DNA of 64,000 nucleotides from Alkalihalobacillus pseudalcaliphilus (GTDB lineage Bacteria > Bacillota > Bacilli > Bacillales > Bacillaceae_D): contig NZ_JAQQWS010000010.1 of assembly GCF_028610675.1 (NCBI RefSeq), forward strand, positions 62,001 to 126,000, written 5' to 3'. The position numbers and the translations under genes were made by a program. The notes below the pieces were generated by a model. It did not search any database. It worked only from the letters and a program-made list of their open reading frames with translations, and was not told the origin of the DNA. This document shows, in pieces, positions 44,472-56,391 of the stretch (within the stretch, counting starts at the first letter, position 1; each line of letters begins with the position of its first letter).

Positions 44472-45317
44472 ATGAAAAAGTTCGTAAAAGCTTTAGGTGC
44501 TGTTGCTTTAACAGCTGCATTGGTTGCTTGTGGAAGTAATGATAATGAAAATAATGCAAGTGGTGATGAGTCAGCTGATGATACACAAACGATTCGGATT
44601 GGAACTTCGGCAGTTCCACATGCATCGATTTTAGAAGCGGCGGAACCTTTGTTAGCTGAAAAAGGTATTGAATTAGATATTGTTGTTTTTTCTGACTATA
44701 TTTTACCAAACCAAGAATTAGAGTCAGGTGATTTAGATGTTAACTATTTCCAAACTCCTGGATACTTAGCTCAACAAATCGCTGATTATGATTATGACTT
44801 CGTTAGTGTTGGTTCTGTCCACGCTGAGCCGATTGGTATTTATTCTCAAGAATATGCAAGTCTAGACGATCTTCCAGAAGGTGCACAAATTATTCTAAGT
44901 GATTCGATTAGTGACCATGGACGTATTCTTCCTATCTTTGAAGATGCAGGATTAATTGAACTTGGCAATGCTGAAGGTGAATTAGCGACAATTGAAGATA
45001 TTACTTCTAACCCAAAAAATATAGAGTTTGGTTCACGCCAAATTGAAGCACGTTTGTTAGCTGCTTCATTTGAATCAGGCGAAGGTGATGCCGTTGCAAT
45101 TAATACCAATTATGCATTAGAAGGAAATATTAATATTGACGAAAGCGGTATTGCTTTTGAAGCAGATGATAAACTTCAAGGGAATTTAATTGTTGTTCGT
45201 GCTGAGGATGAAAATAATGAAGCAATTTTAACTTTATTAGAAGTTTTACAATCTGAAGATATTCAAGAATTTATTAAAGAAGAATTTAAGGGTGCGGTCA
45301 TTCCATTAGTTGAATAA
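44472..45317 (+). CDS. metQ: Methionine-binding lipoprotein
   Basis: Substrate-binding lipoprotein of 281 residues of the NlpA/MetQ family. The signal peptide ends in lipobox LVAC near residue 20, then an acidic Asn/Asp/Glu-rich linker. TIRIGTSAVPHASILE and DVNYFQTPGYL are typical ligand-lobe motifs. ATG 44472 follows AGAGGGAGAG. Last gene of the riboswitch-controlled operon. Confidence 0.94.
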   Translation: MKKFVKALGAVALTAALVACGSNDNENNASGDESADDTQTIRIGTSAVPHASILEAAEPLLAEKGIELDIVVFSDYILPNQELESGDLDVNYFQTPGYLAQQIADYDYDFVSVGSVHAEPIGIYSQEYASLDDLPEGAQIILSDSISDHGRILPIFEDAGLIELGNAEGELATIEDITSNPKNIEFGSRQIEARLLAASFESGEGDAVAINTNYALEGNINIDESGIAFEADDKLQGNLIVVRAEDENNEAILTLLEVLQSEDIQEFIKEEFKGAVIPLVE

Positions 45318-45331
45318 AGGGAAATAAAAAT

Positions 45332-45378
45332 AACACACTCACTCAGGCTTGTTGAAGTTTGGGAGGGTGTGTTTTTGA
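45332..45378 (+). terminator. Terminator of metNPQ
   Basis: AACACAC..TC (45332-45340) pairs with GGGTGTGTT (45365-45373), followed by T residues. Confidence 0.75.
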
Positions 45379-45518
45379 TTTGTGGAGGCAAAAAGGGGAA
45401 GAAGAACCATCCTGGCCTATGCAAAACTAAATAAATATCAGTTAGCTATCTGAAGCATACTCTTCTATTTATGAACCATACTACATAGAGAGAATGTGAC
45501 GGAAGGATGCGTTGACAT

Positions 45519-45929
45519 ATGTCGAATCAGCAAAGTGACCAAACCCCCATTGCAATGGCTTTACAGGAATATAAGGAAGGCGTACACCAATTTTCGAAAA
45601 AGATGCCGCATATTGCAAAAAAACATCAAGCATTTACGGAAGCTTGTTTTGAGGAAGGGAAATTAACAAAACGGGAAAAGCAATTGATTGCTTTAGCGGT
45701 AAGTGTAATTGCTCAAGATGAGTATTGTATGATTTACCATACGAAAATGTGTTTAGATGAAGGCTGTGAAGAAGAGGAAGTTTTAGAAGCGGTTGCTGTG
45801 AGTGCGGCTTTTGGTGGTGGGGCCGTCATGAGCCAAGCAGTGACACTTGTATTAGAATCTTTATCTGAATTTGAACAAAAGCAAAAGCCCAAGTCAAAAA
45901 AAGATAAAAACTCACAGGATGAAAACTAA
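45519..45929 (+). CDS. yurZ: Carboxymuconolactone decarboxylase/AhpD-family protein YurZ
   Basis: A 136-residue helical protein with the CMD/AhpD domain (KREKQLIALAVSVIAQDEYCMIYHTKMCLDEG, about 50-81). The AhpD CxxC redox pair is not conserved: a single Cys (YCMIYH) is at the usual His-adjacent place. Position between metQ and sufC matches B. subtilis yurZ. The tail after residue 115 is lysine-rich. ATG 45519; GGAAGG lies rather far upstream. Function unknown. Confidence 0.82.
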   Translation: MSNQQSDQTPIAMALQEYKEGVHQFSKKMPHIAKKHQAFTEACFEEGKLTKREKQLIALAVSVIAQDEYCMIYHTKMCLDEGCEEEEVLEAVAVSAAFGGGAVMSQAVTLVLESLSEFEQKQKPKSKKDKNSQDEN

Positions 45930-46145
45930 TCAATACGTCAATATGTAAGGAAAAGCGAGGAAGGTGCTTAAATTCTTGTGAAGTTATAGCTTATGTTTGA
46001 TAAATCTATCTGATGGGAATAGGTGGAGTAGGATCGTATCAGGTCACTTTTGTCAGATCTTCTTACTAATGGTACGATCGTAATTGTCAAATAACGAAAG
46101 GATTGATTTATTATTCAACCGCAAAGTAAGCAACATTCACCAGAG

Positions 46146-46286
46146 ATGGAAAAAGGAATGCAGCAATCACATGGGATGAGTTACGCGGAATATAACAATA
46201 GCTTAGAAAATCGTCTGAAAGTAGAAAAAAGACGCGAAAAAGAGTATGAAATGACGAAAAAAATAGCCTATTCGCTAGACAAGTAA
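46146..46286 (+). CDS. Small charged protein, possible
   Basis: A 46-codon frame beginning MEKGMQQSHGMSYAEYNN and continuing as a Lys/Glu/Arg-rich helix ending AYSLDK. Codon use looks coding, and a perfect terminator follows 20 bases after the stop. The frame is open 12 further codons upstream (IIQPQSKQHSPE) toward an AAAGGA site, which would need an ATT start. I do not recognise it. Confidence 0.5.
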   Translation: MEKGMQQSHGMSYAEYNNSLENRLKVEKRREKEYEMTKKIAYSLDK

Positions 46287-46304
46287 TAGGCTTCAAGCAT
46301 AAAA

Positions 46305-46344
46305 TAGAAAGAAGCAGAGTGAATACACTCTGTTTCTTTCGTTT
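46305..46344 (+). terminator. Terminator after the small gene
   Basis: GAAAGAAGCAGAGTG (46307-46321) pairs with CACTCTGTTTCTTTC (46326-46340) around a 4-base loop, followed by GTTT. Confidence 0.82.
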
Positions 46345-46629
46345 GGAAAAGCCGATATTCTCAATTACCATGTTCTTATTGATTTTTTTTAGGGAATATT
46401 TTGGTAATGAGTTGTATAGCTTTTTGTGAATGTGTAAATGAATGAGAGATAAGGAAATACGATGAATGAAGGCTGTTATCAACTTTACCTGTGAAATCTT
46501 AGCATGGTTTTCCAATTGTTCTTAACTTGAATTCAGATTAAATTTGTTATAAGATTGGAATGATAATAGATTGATAATAGTTCAATTCTAAAAATGTACG
46601 CGAAGACGCGATTAAACGGAGGTATAGTC
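46345..46629 (+). other. Leader and promoter region of the suf operon
   Basis: AT-rich gap ahead of sufC. A TATAAGAT-like -10 lies near 46550 but no well-spaced -35 could be fixed. Frames on either strand here are poor in coding character. No RNA gene seen. Confidence 0.4.
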
Positions 46630-47409
46630 ATGACAGCACCATTTTTAAAAATCGAGAACTTATACGTGTCAATAGAAGGAAAAGAAATCTTAAAAGATTT
46701 CAGTCTAGAAATTAAAGGCGGAGAAATCCATGCCATTATGGGACCTAACGGAACAGGTAAATCAACATTAGCATCTGCCATTATGGGTCATCCAAAATAT
46801 GAAATTACGAGCGGTTCTATTCATATGGACGGTGAAGATGTATTAGAGATGGAAGTAGATGAGCGTGCACAAGCTGGTCTTTTCTTAGCTATGCAATACC
46901 CTTCTGAAATTAGCGGTATTACAAATGCTGACTTTTTACGTTCTGCCATTAATGCTCAACGTGAAGAAGGCGATGAGATTTCACTAATGAAATTTATCCG
47001 TAAGTTAGACGAGAAAATGGACGTTTTAGATATGGATAATGAGATGTCTCAACGTTATTTAAATGAAGGTTTCTCTGGTGGAGAAAAGAAACGTAATGAA
47101 ATTCTTCAGTTATTAATGTTAGAACCCAAAATTGCCATTCTAGATGAAATTGACTCAGGTCTAGATATCGATGCATTAAAGATTGTATCTACAGGAGTAA
47201 ACGCTATGCGTGGGCCAGAATTCGGTTCGCTAATCATTACTCACTACCAACGTTTATTAAACTATATTACACCTGATTATGTACATGTTATGATGCAAGG
47301 ACGCATCGTGAAATCCGGTGGTCCAGAATTAGCACAACGTTTAGAGGCGGAAGGTTATGACTGGATTAAAGAAGAGTTAGGAATCGAAGACGAGACTGTA
47401 AATTCTTAA
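46630..47409 (+). CDS. sufC: Fe-S cluster assembly ATPase
   Basis: ABC-type ATPase of 259 residues of the SufBC2D scaffold complex. Walker A is GPNGTGKST, the signature is [10 protein letters not shown] and Walker B is [12 protein letters not shown], all typical of SufC. ATG 46630 has GGAGG 8 bases upstream; an in-frame ATG 46594 has none. First gene of sufCDSUB, the essential iron-sulfur assembly system of Firmicutes. Confidence 0.96.
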   Translation: MTAPFLKIENLYVSIEGKEILKDFSLEIKGGEIHAIMGPNGTGKSTLASAIMGHPKYEITSGSIHMDGEDVLEMEVDERAQAGLFLAMQYPSEISGITNADFLRSAINAQREEGDEISLMKFIRKLDEKMDVLDMDNEMSQRYLNEGFSGGEKKRNEILQLLMLEPKIAILDEIDSGLDIDALKIVSTGVNAMRGPEFGSLIITHYQRLLNYITPDYVHVMMQGRIVKSGGPELAQRLEAEGYDWIKEELGIEDETVNS

Positions 47410-47500
47410 TATCTTCTCCCTTCTAAATAACAAGGAGGGTTGTTCGATAAGCTTGGTTTAATCAATATCGGAAATGAAACAGTAAAGGGTGAGTAATTTT

Positions 47501-50458
<2,958 letters not shown>

Positions 50459-50477
50459 ATTTTAAGGAGGGTTTCCG

Positions 50478-51875
50478 ATGGCGAAAAAAATGCCTGATAT
50501 CGGTGAATACAAATATGGTTTTTCGGATCGTGATGTATCGATTTTCCGTTCGAAGCGTGGTTTGACGAAGGAGATTGTCGAAGAGATTTCACGAATGAAA
50601 GAAGAACCACAATGGATGCTTGACTTCCGTTTGAAATCTTTAGAGATGTTCTACAACATGCCAATGCCACAATGGGGTGGAGACTTATCAGAGTTAAACT
50701 TTGATGATATTACGTACTACGTAAAACCATCTGAGAAATCTGAGAAGTCTTGGGATGAAGTACCTGAAGAAATTAAAAACACATTTGATAAATTAGGGAT
50801 TCCAGAGGCTGAGCAAAAGTATCTTGCTGGGGTTTCGGCTCAATATGAATCAGAAGTGGTTTACCACAACATGAAAGAAGAGCTTACGGAACTTGGGGTC
50901 CTATTCACAGATACGGATACAGCACTTAAAGAGCATGAAGAGATCTTTAAGGAGCATTTTGGTTCGATTATCCCACCATCTGATAATAAGTTCGCTGCAC
51001 TTAACTCGGCAGTATGGTCTGGTGGTTCATTCGTTTATGTACCAAAAGGTGTTAAGACGGATACACCTTTACAAGCGTACTTCCGTATTAACTCTGAAAA
51101 CATGGGTCAATTCGAGCGTACGTTAATCATTGCGGATGAAGATAGCTCTGTTCACTATGTGGAGGGCTGTACGGCACCTGTTTATACGACGAATTCTCTT
51201 CACTCAGCAGTGGTAGAAATTATCGTAAAGAAAGACGCGTACTGTCGTTACACAACTATTCAAAACTGGGCACCAAACGTCTTTAACTTAGTAACAAAAC
51301 GTGCGGTTGCAGACGCTGGTGCAACAATGGAATGGGTAGATGGTAACATTGGTTCTAAATTAACGATGAAATACCCAGCTGTTATTTTACGTGGTGAAGG
51401 TGCAAAAGGAACAGTTCTTTCCATTGCGATTGCAGGGAAAGGGCAACACCAAGATGCTGGAGCGAAAATTCATCATCTAGCACCAAACTGTTCTTCAACA
51501 ATCGTATCTAAATCGATCGCGAAGCAGGGTGGTAAGGTAACATATCGTGGAATCTGTCACTTTGGACGTCGTTCACAAGGCTCTAAGTCTAAAATTGAGT
51601 GTGATACGTTGATTATGGATAATGAGTCTACATCAGATACAATTCCTTACAACGAAATCCTCAACAACAATATTGCTCTTGAGCACGAAGCAACGGTATC
51701 GAAAGTTTCTGAAGACCAATTATTCTACTTAATGAGCCGCGGAATTTCAGAGCAAGAAGCAGTTGAAATGATCGTTATGGGCTTCATTGAGCCATTTACG
51801 AAAGAATTACCGATGGAATATGCGGTTGAGATGAATCGCTTAATCAAATTCGAAATGGAAGGTTCGATTGGTTAA
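50478..51875 (+). CDS. sufB: Fe-S cluster assembly scaffold protein
   Basis: Scaffold protein of 465 residues on which clusters are built. Motifs [36 protein letters not shown] and [12 protein letters not shown] are characteristic. AAGGAGG precedes ATG 50478. Last gene of the operon; the prophage begins about 55 bases after its stop, leaving the gene intact. Confidence 0.96.
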   Translation: MAKKMPDIGEYKYGFSDRDVSIFRSKRGLTKEIVEEISRMKEEPQWMLDFRLKSLEMFYNMPMPQWGGDLSELNFDDITYYVKPSEKSEKSWDEVPEEIKNTFDKLGIPEAEQKYLAGVSAQYESEVVYHNMKEELTELGVLFTDTDTALKEHEEIFKEHFGSIIPPSDNKFAALNSAVWSGGSFVYVPKGVKTDTPLQAYFRINSENMGQFERTLIIADEDSSVHYVEGCTAPVYTTNSLHSAVVEIIVKKDAYCRYTTIQNWAPNVFNLVTKRAVADAGATMEWVDGNIGSKLTMKYPAVILRGEGAKGTVLSIAIAGKGQHQDAGAKIHHLAPNCSSTIVSKSIAKQGGKVTYRGICHFGRRSQGSKSKIECDTLIMDNESTSDTIPYNEILNNNIALEHEATVSKVSEDQLFYLMSRGISEQEAVEMIVMGFIEPFTKELPMEYAVEMNRLIKFEMEGSIG

Positions 51876-51880
51876 AAGCT

Positions 51881-51908
51881 AAAACCCCTTATTCTGTAAG
51901 GTTTTCAG
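51881..51908 (+). terminator. Terminator of the suf operon
   Basis: AAAACC..CTTA (51881-51891) pairs with TAAGGTTTT (51897-51905). The following T run is weak, so readthrough to the next hairpin is possible. Confidence 0.6.
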
Positions 51909-51928
51909 TAGTTATAAAAAGAAGAATA

Positions 51929-51972
51929 AAAAAGATGATCCGATTTCGATCCGATTCGGATCATCTTTTTGT
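51929..51972. terminator. Bidirectional terminator at the prophage edge
   Basis: AAAAAGATGATCCG (51929-51942) pairs with CGGATCATCTTTTT (51957-51970). The integrase stop codon lies in the second arm. This hairpin backs both the suf operon and the integrase gene and may include or adjoin the attachment site. Confidence 0.85.
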
Positions 51973-53121
51973 GTAGGAGGCGAACTTTTGTAGTTCGTCT
52001 TCTTCGATTTTTTCAGTTATATCGAGGTACGTATCAGAAGTTGTTTTTATTGTTTTGTGGCCTAATCGTTTTGATACATACACAACGCTTGCACCGGACT
52101 CTAATAAAAGAACAGCATGTGTATGTCTAAATCCGTGCGTCCCCTTATATGGAACCTTAGCTTGTTTAGAATAAGATCGTATGCTATCACGAACCGTGGA
52201 AGATATCATATAATTCCCAAGGCCATTCTGAAATATTATGTCATAGTCATTTTTTTTGAAAGTGGAGTATTTTAAAGCCATTTCCAATTGTAAAAGTTTA
52301 AACTTCTTAAGCTCTTTTAAAATTGATTGATCTAATTTTATAGTACGGTAGCTTGATGTATTCTTTAATGATGTTATGATCAAATTATTGTTTTTGTCGC
52401 GGGATGTTTGTTTATCTACGTTCAACATATTTCCTTTAATGTCGGACCATTGTAAAGCTAATGCTTCGCTTATTCTCAATCCAGTCTGACTTAAAAAATA
52501 CATGAGCATATAGTATATTTTGTACTCATTAAATCGTTGATGTTTAAACTTGTCCATATAGTCTAATAATTGATTCAGTTCGGTCAAGGAATAGTACTTC
52601 ACATCTTTTCTAATTTCAGTACTATCTTTTATAGGTATTCTTAATTTATCGCAAGGATTCTTTTCTAATACTTCTAGATGATGTACTGCATAATGAAAGA
52701 TACTTTTCATAATGGATAAGTATCTTAATCTTGAACCTGCCGAGTATTTATCATTGCCGTCTTTGTCTTTCAATTGTGCATATTTGTTCAGCCAATTATT
52801 TATATCTGTTCTTTTAATTTGTACGATCTTGCGGCTTTTGAAATCAGGGATAATATGCAACCTTACTGTTGATTCATAATGCTCAAATGTTATGTCTTTA
52901 AGGTTATTCTTCTTATAATTATTGAGCCAGTCATTAACAACGTCCTCAAATAACATATTCCTATCATTTAAAGTCAAACCATAATAGAGCCTTTCTTCCA
53001 CTTTACCTGCAGCAAGTTCGGCTTCTTTCTTTTTCTTGAAGGTACCTATTGAAAACTCCTTGCCTTCGTGTGATACCCTAGCTTGCCAATTATTACTTTT
53101 AAGCTTTCTAATTGTGGCCAT
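51961..53121 (-). CDS. Tyrosine-recombinase integrase
   Basis: Phage integrase of 386 residues. An N-terminal Arm-binding AP2-like segment (about 1-50) and SAM-like core-binding domain (55-165) precede the catalytic domain. Catalytic residues: R216 in TGLRISEA, H329 and R332 in HGFRH, H355 in LGHKT and Y365 in TYLDI. All are present, so it should be active. Its stop lies within the edge hairpin, the usual layout next to attL. Confidence 0.95.
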   Translation of the reverse strand: MATIRKLKSNNWQARVSHEGKEFSIGTFKKKKEAELAAGKVEERLYYGLTLNDRNMLFEDVVNDWLNNYKKNNLKDITFEHYESTVRLHIIPDFKSRKIVQIKRTDINNWLNKYAQLKDKDGNDKYSAGSRLRYLSIMKSIFHYAVHHLEVLEKNPCDKLRIPIKDSTEIRKDVKYYSLTELNQLLDYMDKFKHQRFNEYKIYYMLMYFLSQTGLRISEALALQWSDIKGNMLNVDKQTSRDKNNNLIITSLKNTSSYRTIKLDQSILKELKKFKLLQLEMALKYSTFKKNDYDIIFQNGLGNYMISSTVRDSIRSYSKQAKVPYKGTHGFRHTHAVLLLESGASVVYVSKRLGHKTIKTTSDTYLDITEKIEEDELQKFASYTKR

Positions 53122-53147
53122 CGCTCAACCTGCTTTCTTCTCATTAA

Positions 53148-53570
53148 TTAGAAATCACTGAAATTTATAATTTTTAAATTATCATGTTGTTTGATAAAAC
53201 CTATTTCAACGCCTATTATCCGTATGTTCTCACTCATAAGCTCCATAGGTGGGTATATATGGTCTGGCACAGTAAAAACAGAGGTATCAGGTGTTACATT
53301 GGTAGCTAATCGGATAATATACTTTTCTTCACTCCTCACTAATACAATTTTTTCACGGATTGATTCATAATAATAATTTTGAAATAACAAGTAATCGCCA
53401 GCATTAATACCCATTGCGGACAATCCATCATCATCTAACTGAATCGCATACATGGCAGTATGGTAATCCGAAATTTCAATAAATGAATCCCATTGAAGTT
53501 CATCTTGAAAATCAACTACAAAGAATCCATTTGTATAACCTTTTCCTACTACTGGTATTTGTTTAGACAT
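53148..53570 (-). CDS. Stand-alone S24/LexA-like peptidase domain protein
   Basis: A 140-residue protein resembling the C-terminal half of CI/LexA repressors without a DNA-binding domain: LDDDGLSAMGINAGDYLLFQ corresponds to the serine-containing GDSM..GI..GD motif, and IVLVRSEEKYIIRLA to the lysine strand, followed by IRIIGVEIGF. The catalytic lysine position appears to be R or I, so autocleavage is doubtful. ATG 53570 is chosen because GGAGGGG precedes it; it overlaps the ImmA-like gene by 8 bases. Confidence 0.65.
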   Translation of the reverse strand: MSKQIPVVGKGYTNGFFVVDFQDELQWDSFIEISDYHTAMYAIQLDDDGLSAMGINAGDYLLFQNYYYESIREKIVLVRSEEKYIIRLATNVTPDTSVFTVPDHIYPPMELMSENIRIIGVEIGFIKQHDNLKIINFSDF

Positions 53571-54195
53571 GACTTTCCCCTCCATCGATGACTGCGACTA
53601 ATCCCTTATTATAATTCATCATATAAGCTTTATTACCCTTCTCATACACGTAATCACAATTCATTTGCTTTCTATATAACATAGTCGCTTTATATTGTGA
53701 ATTAACTTTAACTTGTAATTCTGTACCAATTAATTGACGTTCAAAATGCTCTAATCGCTTTTTAGCGAAATCATAGGTTACATTAAATTCATTCGCTACA
53801 AGGTTAATTGCCCTATAACGTTCAGCTGGTAATTCAATTTGAGCTAACATGAATGTTGGTATACAAAAGTGTAAAGCGAAGTTGTCTGCCTTCATTTCTT
53901 GGTAAGTTAGAAATAGTTCAGGCATGCTGGTTTGGTTTCCGTATTGGGTCAAAAAGTGGCAGACTTCATGTGCGAAATCTTGCCACATATCTTCAGCAGA
54001 CTGGTTGGAGAAAATATTGATACAAGGAACTCCCTTAAACACTACTAATTGACTACTGAGCGCTAGAGTTGTCAATTTGATATCTAATGCTTCAGCAATA
54101 TAAAACATATCTAATGCATCGGGAGCAGTAACATCAATCCGAGTTAAAAGTTCTTCGATTGTATCTTCTAATTTTGTACTTTGATAACTAATCAT
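53563..54195 (-). CDS. ImmA/IrrE-family metallo-endopeptidase
   Basis: A 210-residue ImmA-like zinc protease. The HExxH motif is HEVCH (residues 76-80) and the third ligand Glu is in QEMKADNFALHF (about 100). Such proteins cleave the XRE-type phage or ICE repressor after DNA damage and trigger induction. It has its own promoter and is translationally coupled to the downstream S24-like gene. Confidence 0.88.
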   Translation of the reverse strand: MISYQSTKLEDTIEELLTRIDVTAPDALDMFYIAEALDIKLTTLALSSQLVVFKGVPCINIFSNQSAEDMWQDFAHEVCHFLTQYGNQTSMPELFLTYQEMKADNFALHFCIPTFMLAQIELPAERYRAINLVANEFNVTYDFAKKRLEHFERQLIGTELQVKVNSQYKATMLYRKQMNCDYVYEKGNKAYMMNYNKGLVAVIDGGESHV

Positions 54196-54231
54196 AGTTC
54201 CACCCGCCTATTTCCATAGTTGTTACATCCA

Positions 54232-54260
54232 ATTATAAGAACATATGTTTGTTATGTAAA
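54232..54260 (-). promoter_or_regulatory. Promoter of the ImmA-like/S24-like pair
   Basis: Minus-strand TTTACA (54255-54260) and a perfect TATAAT (54232-54237) are 17 bases apart. The spacer contains the palindrome AACATATGTT (54240-54249), a candidate operator unlike the repressor sites at 54.75 kb. Confidence 0.65.
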
Positions 54261-54295
54261 GTTAAAATAATGAATAAATTGATATTAGAGTAAAA

Positions 54296-54332
54296 TAAAA
54301 AAGCACATCAAATGATATTGGTATGCTTTTTA
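54296..54332 (-). terminator. Terminator of the repressor gene
   Basis: AAAAAGCA and TGCTTTTT arms (54297-54304 and 54324-54331) separate the repressor transcript from the ImmA-like operon. Confidence 0.6.
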
Positions 54333-54716
54333 TTCTTCTTTTTTTTCGTCTTCAATGATGTATTTAAAAAATCTTCTAAGTTCAGCTTTTTTCTCTTCGG
54401 GAGCATTTAGATAATCCTTAAAGAAAATTTCTGTATCAGGATCATTCATTGCTTCTTCAATTTTATTATCAAGTTGTTGTTCCTGAGATTCAATATTATT
54501 ATGAATGTCCGTTCTACCAAGAAGGTAGTCTGTATTAACATCAAAAAAGTCAGCGAATTTATTAATGATACCTGCATCAGGCATACGTGATCCGTTTTCG
54601 TAACCAGAAATAGTTGATTCGGCTAAATTAAATCTTAACCCAAACTCTTTCATAGTGTAGTCCGTTTTAGTTTTTCTTAATATCCTTAAACGTTTTCCAA
54701 ATTCTTTTTTATCCAC
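54330..54716 (-). CDS. XRE-family phage repressor (CI-like)
   Basis: A 128-residue repressor with an N-terminal helix-turn-helix (KRLRILRKTKTDYTMKEFGLRFNLAESTISGYENGSRMPD, about 8-46) and an acidic C-terminal tail suited to oligomerisation or to cleavage by the ImmA-like protease. GTG 54716 has AAGGTGGGG 6 bases ahead; longer frames run through the operator region. Divergent from the plus-strand XRE gene; the two presumably form the lysogeny switch. Confidence 0.85.
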   Translation of the reverse strand: MDKKEFGKRLRILRKTKTDYTMKEFGLRFNLAESTISGYENGSRMPDAGIINKFADFFDVNTDYLLGRTDIHNNIESQEQQLDNKIEEAMNDPDTEIFFKDYLNAPEEKKAELRRFFKYIIEDEKKEE

Positions 54717-54741
54717 ATAAATCCCCACCTTATCTACATCA

Positions 54742-54855
54742 ATTATACTTTGCGAAATGCGAAGAATAAAGAAATCCGAAAAAACTTTGCGAAATGCGTT
54801 GACACTTTGCGTTTTGAATAGTAATATTGAAATTAACAACGCATTATGCAAAGTG
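54742..54855. promoter_or_regulatory. Lysogeny-switch operators and divergent promoters
   Basis: Related sites: CTTTGCGAAATGCGAAG (54748-54764), CTTTGCGAAATGCGTTG (54785-54801), ACTTTGCGTTTTGAA (54804-54817) and, inverted, AACGCATTATGCAAAG (54838-54853). The plus-strand promoter is TTGACA (54799-54804), 17 bases, TAATAT (54822-54827), and site 3 fills its spacer. On the minus strand TATAAT (54742-54747) has site 1 as its exact 17-base spacer. Binding would therefore shut each promoter. Confidence 0.8.
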
Positions 54856-54869
54856 AAGAGGTGATAATA

Positions 54870-55103
54870 GTGATTAATTCTCCTAAGATTGCAAGGTTGA
54901 GTTTAGAGCTTTCTTTAGAAACTGCAGCAAAGAAGTTGGGGATTTCCGCAGGATACCTATCTCAGATTGAAAATGGCCAAAGACAAGTCAGTAAAGAAAG
55001 AGCAACTCAAATTGCTGACTTGTATAAAGTACAGAAAGAACAAATTTTTTTAGCTTCGCGCTACTCAGTACGCGAAGTTGGAAAAGCAAAAGGAGGTGAC
55101 TAA
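54870..55103 (+). CDS. XRE-family regulator (Cro-like)
   Basis: A 77-residue single-domain helix-turn-helix protein (ARLSLELSLETAAKKLGISAGYLSQIENGQR). GTG 54870 has AGAGGTGAT 6 bases upstream; the longer frame starts upstream of the likely transcript. First gene of the rightward early operon, in the position of Cro. Confidence 0.82.
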   Translation: MINSPKIARLSLELSLETAAKKLGISAGYLSQIENGQRQVSKERATQIADLYKVQKEQIFLASRYSVREVGKAKGGD

Positions 55104-55106
55104 CCT

Positions 55107-55325
55107 ATGATTACTAACTGTGTAAGAACGTTAAGAAAGACTAATGGTTACAACTTAACTCAAGCAGAACTAGCACGACAAATTGGCGTTGCAAGACAAA
55201 CTATTGTTGAACTAGAAAATGGTCGTTCGCCTTCTGCTGATTTACTTTTAAGGATTTCAAAATTTTTTGATATGGATTCTAGAGATATCTTTCAAAGAAA
55301 TCATAAGTCGAGTAAAAAAGCTTGA
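55107..55325 (+). CDS. Small XRE-family regulator
   Basis: A 72-residue helix-turn-helix protein (LTQAELARQIGVARQTIVELENGRSPSADLLLRISKFF) of the YozG/short-XRE type. Starts 4 bases after the preceding gene with AAAGGAGGTGAC as ribosome binding site. Role in the early regulatory circuit unknown. Confidence 0.8.
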   Translation: MITNCVRTLRKTNGYNLTQAELARQIGVARQTIVELENGRSPSADLLLRISKFFDMDSRDIFQRNHKSSKKA

Positions 55326-55518
55326 CAAGCTATTTAAGATAATTTCCATTTCGTTACTAATTTTTATATCGTTTGCTATCGTTTGAAATTCAAAATTCTA
55401 AAATACACATTTTTCAATTGAGTATAACCCCATTTGTAAAGCCAAATTGGAAATTGCTTAAATTGGTAAAATAGATGTAACGGGATAGCGACTATTTCTC
55501 AAGAAAGGAAGATCAAGA

Positions 55519-55788
55519 ATGATTGATGTTCAAATTGATGAGCAAGAAGTTAAGACAATGTATCTAAACAAGATTGAAGAGAAGATCAAGGAAATTGATG
55601 CAGAAAAGTTGTTTTGGGACACGAAGGAATTAACTCGTAGAACATGTATGTCATGGGGCACAGTCTTAAATACATTCTTCTATGAACCTGATTTCCCGAA
55701 ATTTAAGATTGGTCAGAAATGGTACTTCCCAGCGGAAGAAACTAAAAAATTCCTTCTTTCTTGGCTTGAAAAAAATGGCTCAATTTAA
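55519..55788 (+). CDS. DUF771-family phage protein
   Basis: An 89-residue protein: EKLFWDTKELTRRTCMSWGTV, FFYEPDFPKFKIGQKWYFPA are DUF771 signatures, a helix-turn-helix-like domain common in early regions of Bacillus phages. AAAGGAAGATC precedes ATG 55519. Function not established; likely DNA-binding. The 190 bases upstream are AT-rich and may hold a further promoter. Confidence 0.8.
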   Translation: MIDVQIDEQEVKTMYLNKIEEKIKEIDAEKLFWDTKELTRRTCMSWGTVLNTFFYEPDFPKFKIGQKWYFPAEETKKFLLSWLEKNGSI

Positions 55789-55847
55789 CTTTATCAACTC
55801 GTTTGAAACAATTAAATATTATAAGTGTCACAAAGGAGTGAAATCAA

Positions 55848-56375
55848 TTGTCATTAGGTGAACAAATTGCGGAAAGTAGAAAACGCACAGGTTTGACACA
55901 GCAAGAACTGGCAACTAGAACTTCATATTCACGGTCACGAGTAGCTAACCACGAAACAGGTGGTAGGGCGATTGTAAAAGAGGATTGGCCTAGTTACTGT
56001 GCAGGCTTAAACGATGCAGAATTCACGTTGGAGCTTCATAGTTTAGCGACAGGAGGAATCTATACACCATACCTTAACGGACCATTAGTGGAACACCATC
56101 CTGCTTCATTAGCCTTCTTGATTCGACAACAGATTAAGGAAGCTAAAGAACACATGGAACAGATTAATTTTTCGAAACCATTTTCAGTTTTATCAGACAG
56201 TGAAATTGACCATATTGAAGCAACGATTGATGAATTGTTAGATGTGCAAGCAGCCGCTCAAACGTTAGTTATTGACTTATGCAGTCGTTTGGATGGTCTC
56301 AGCTTTAACGGTCAGGTGAAACGCTGGATAGGTAGCAGGACGGCAATGGGGATGATTGCAAGAAGAAACTATTGA
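55848..56375 (+). CDS. XRE-family phage protein with long C-terminal domain
   Basis: A 175-residue protein with an N-terminal helix-turn-helix (LGEQIAESRKRTGLTQQELATRTSYSRSRVANHE) and a helical C-terminal part ending RRNY that I do not recognise. TTG 55848 follows AAAGGAGTG. A fourth XRE-type protein of this prophage; probably a regulator of early or replication genes. Confidence 0.72.
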   Translation: MSLGEQIAESRKRTGLTQQELATRTSYSRSRVANHETGGRAIVKEDWPSYCAGLNDAEFTLELHSLATGGIYTPYLNGPLVEHHPASLAFLIRQQIKEAKEHMEQINFSKPFSVLSDSEIDHIEATIDELLDVQAAAQTLVIDLCSRLDGLSFNGQVKRWIGSRTAMGMIARRNY

Positions 56376-56391
56376 ATGTGAGGTGTTTGTT

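Noticed and set aside
51876..51960. Exact attL core
   Set aside because: The right end of the prophage is outside the window, so no duplicated core can be identified.
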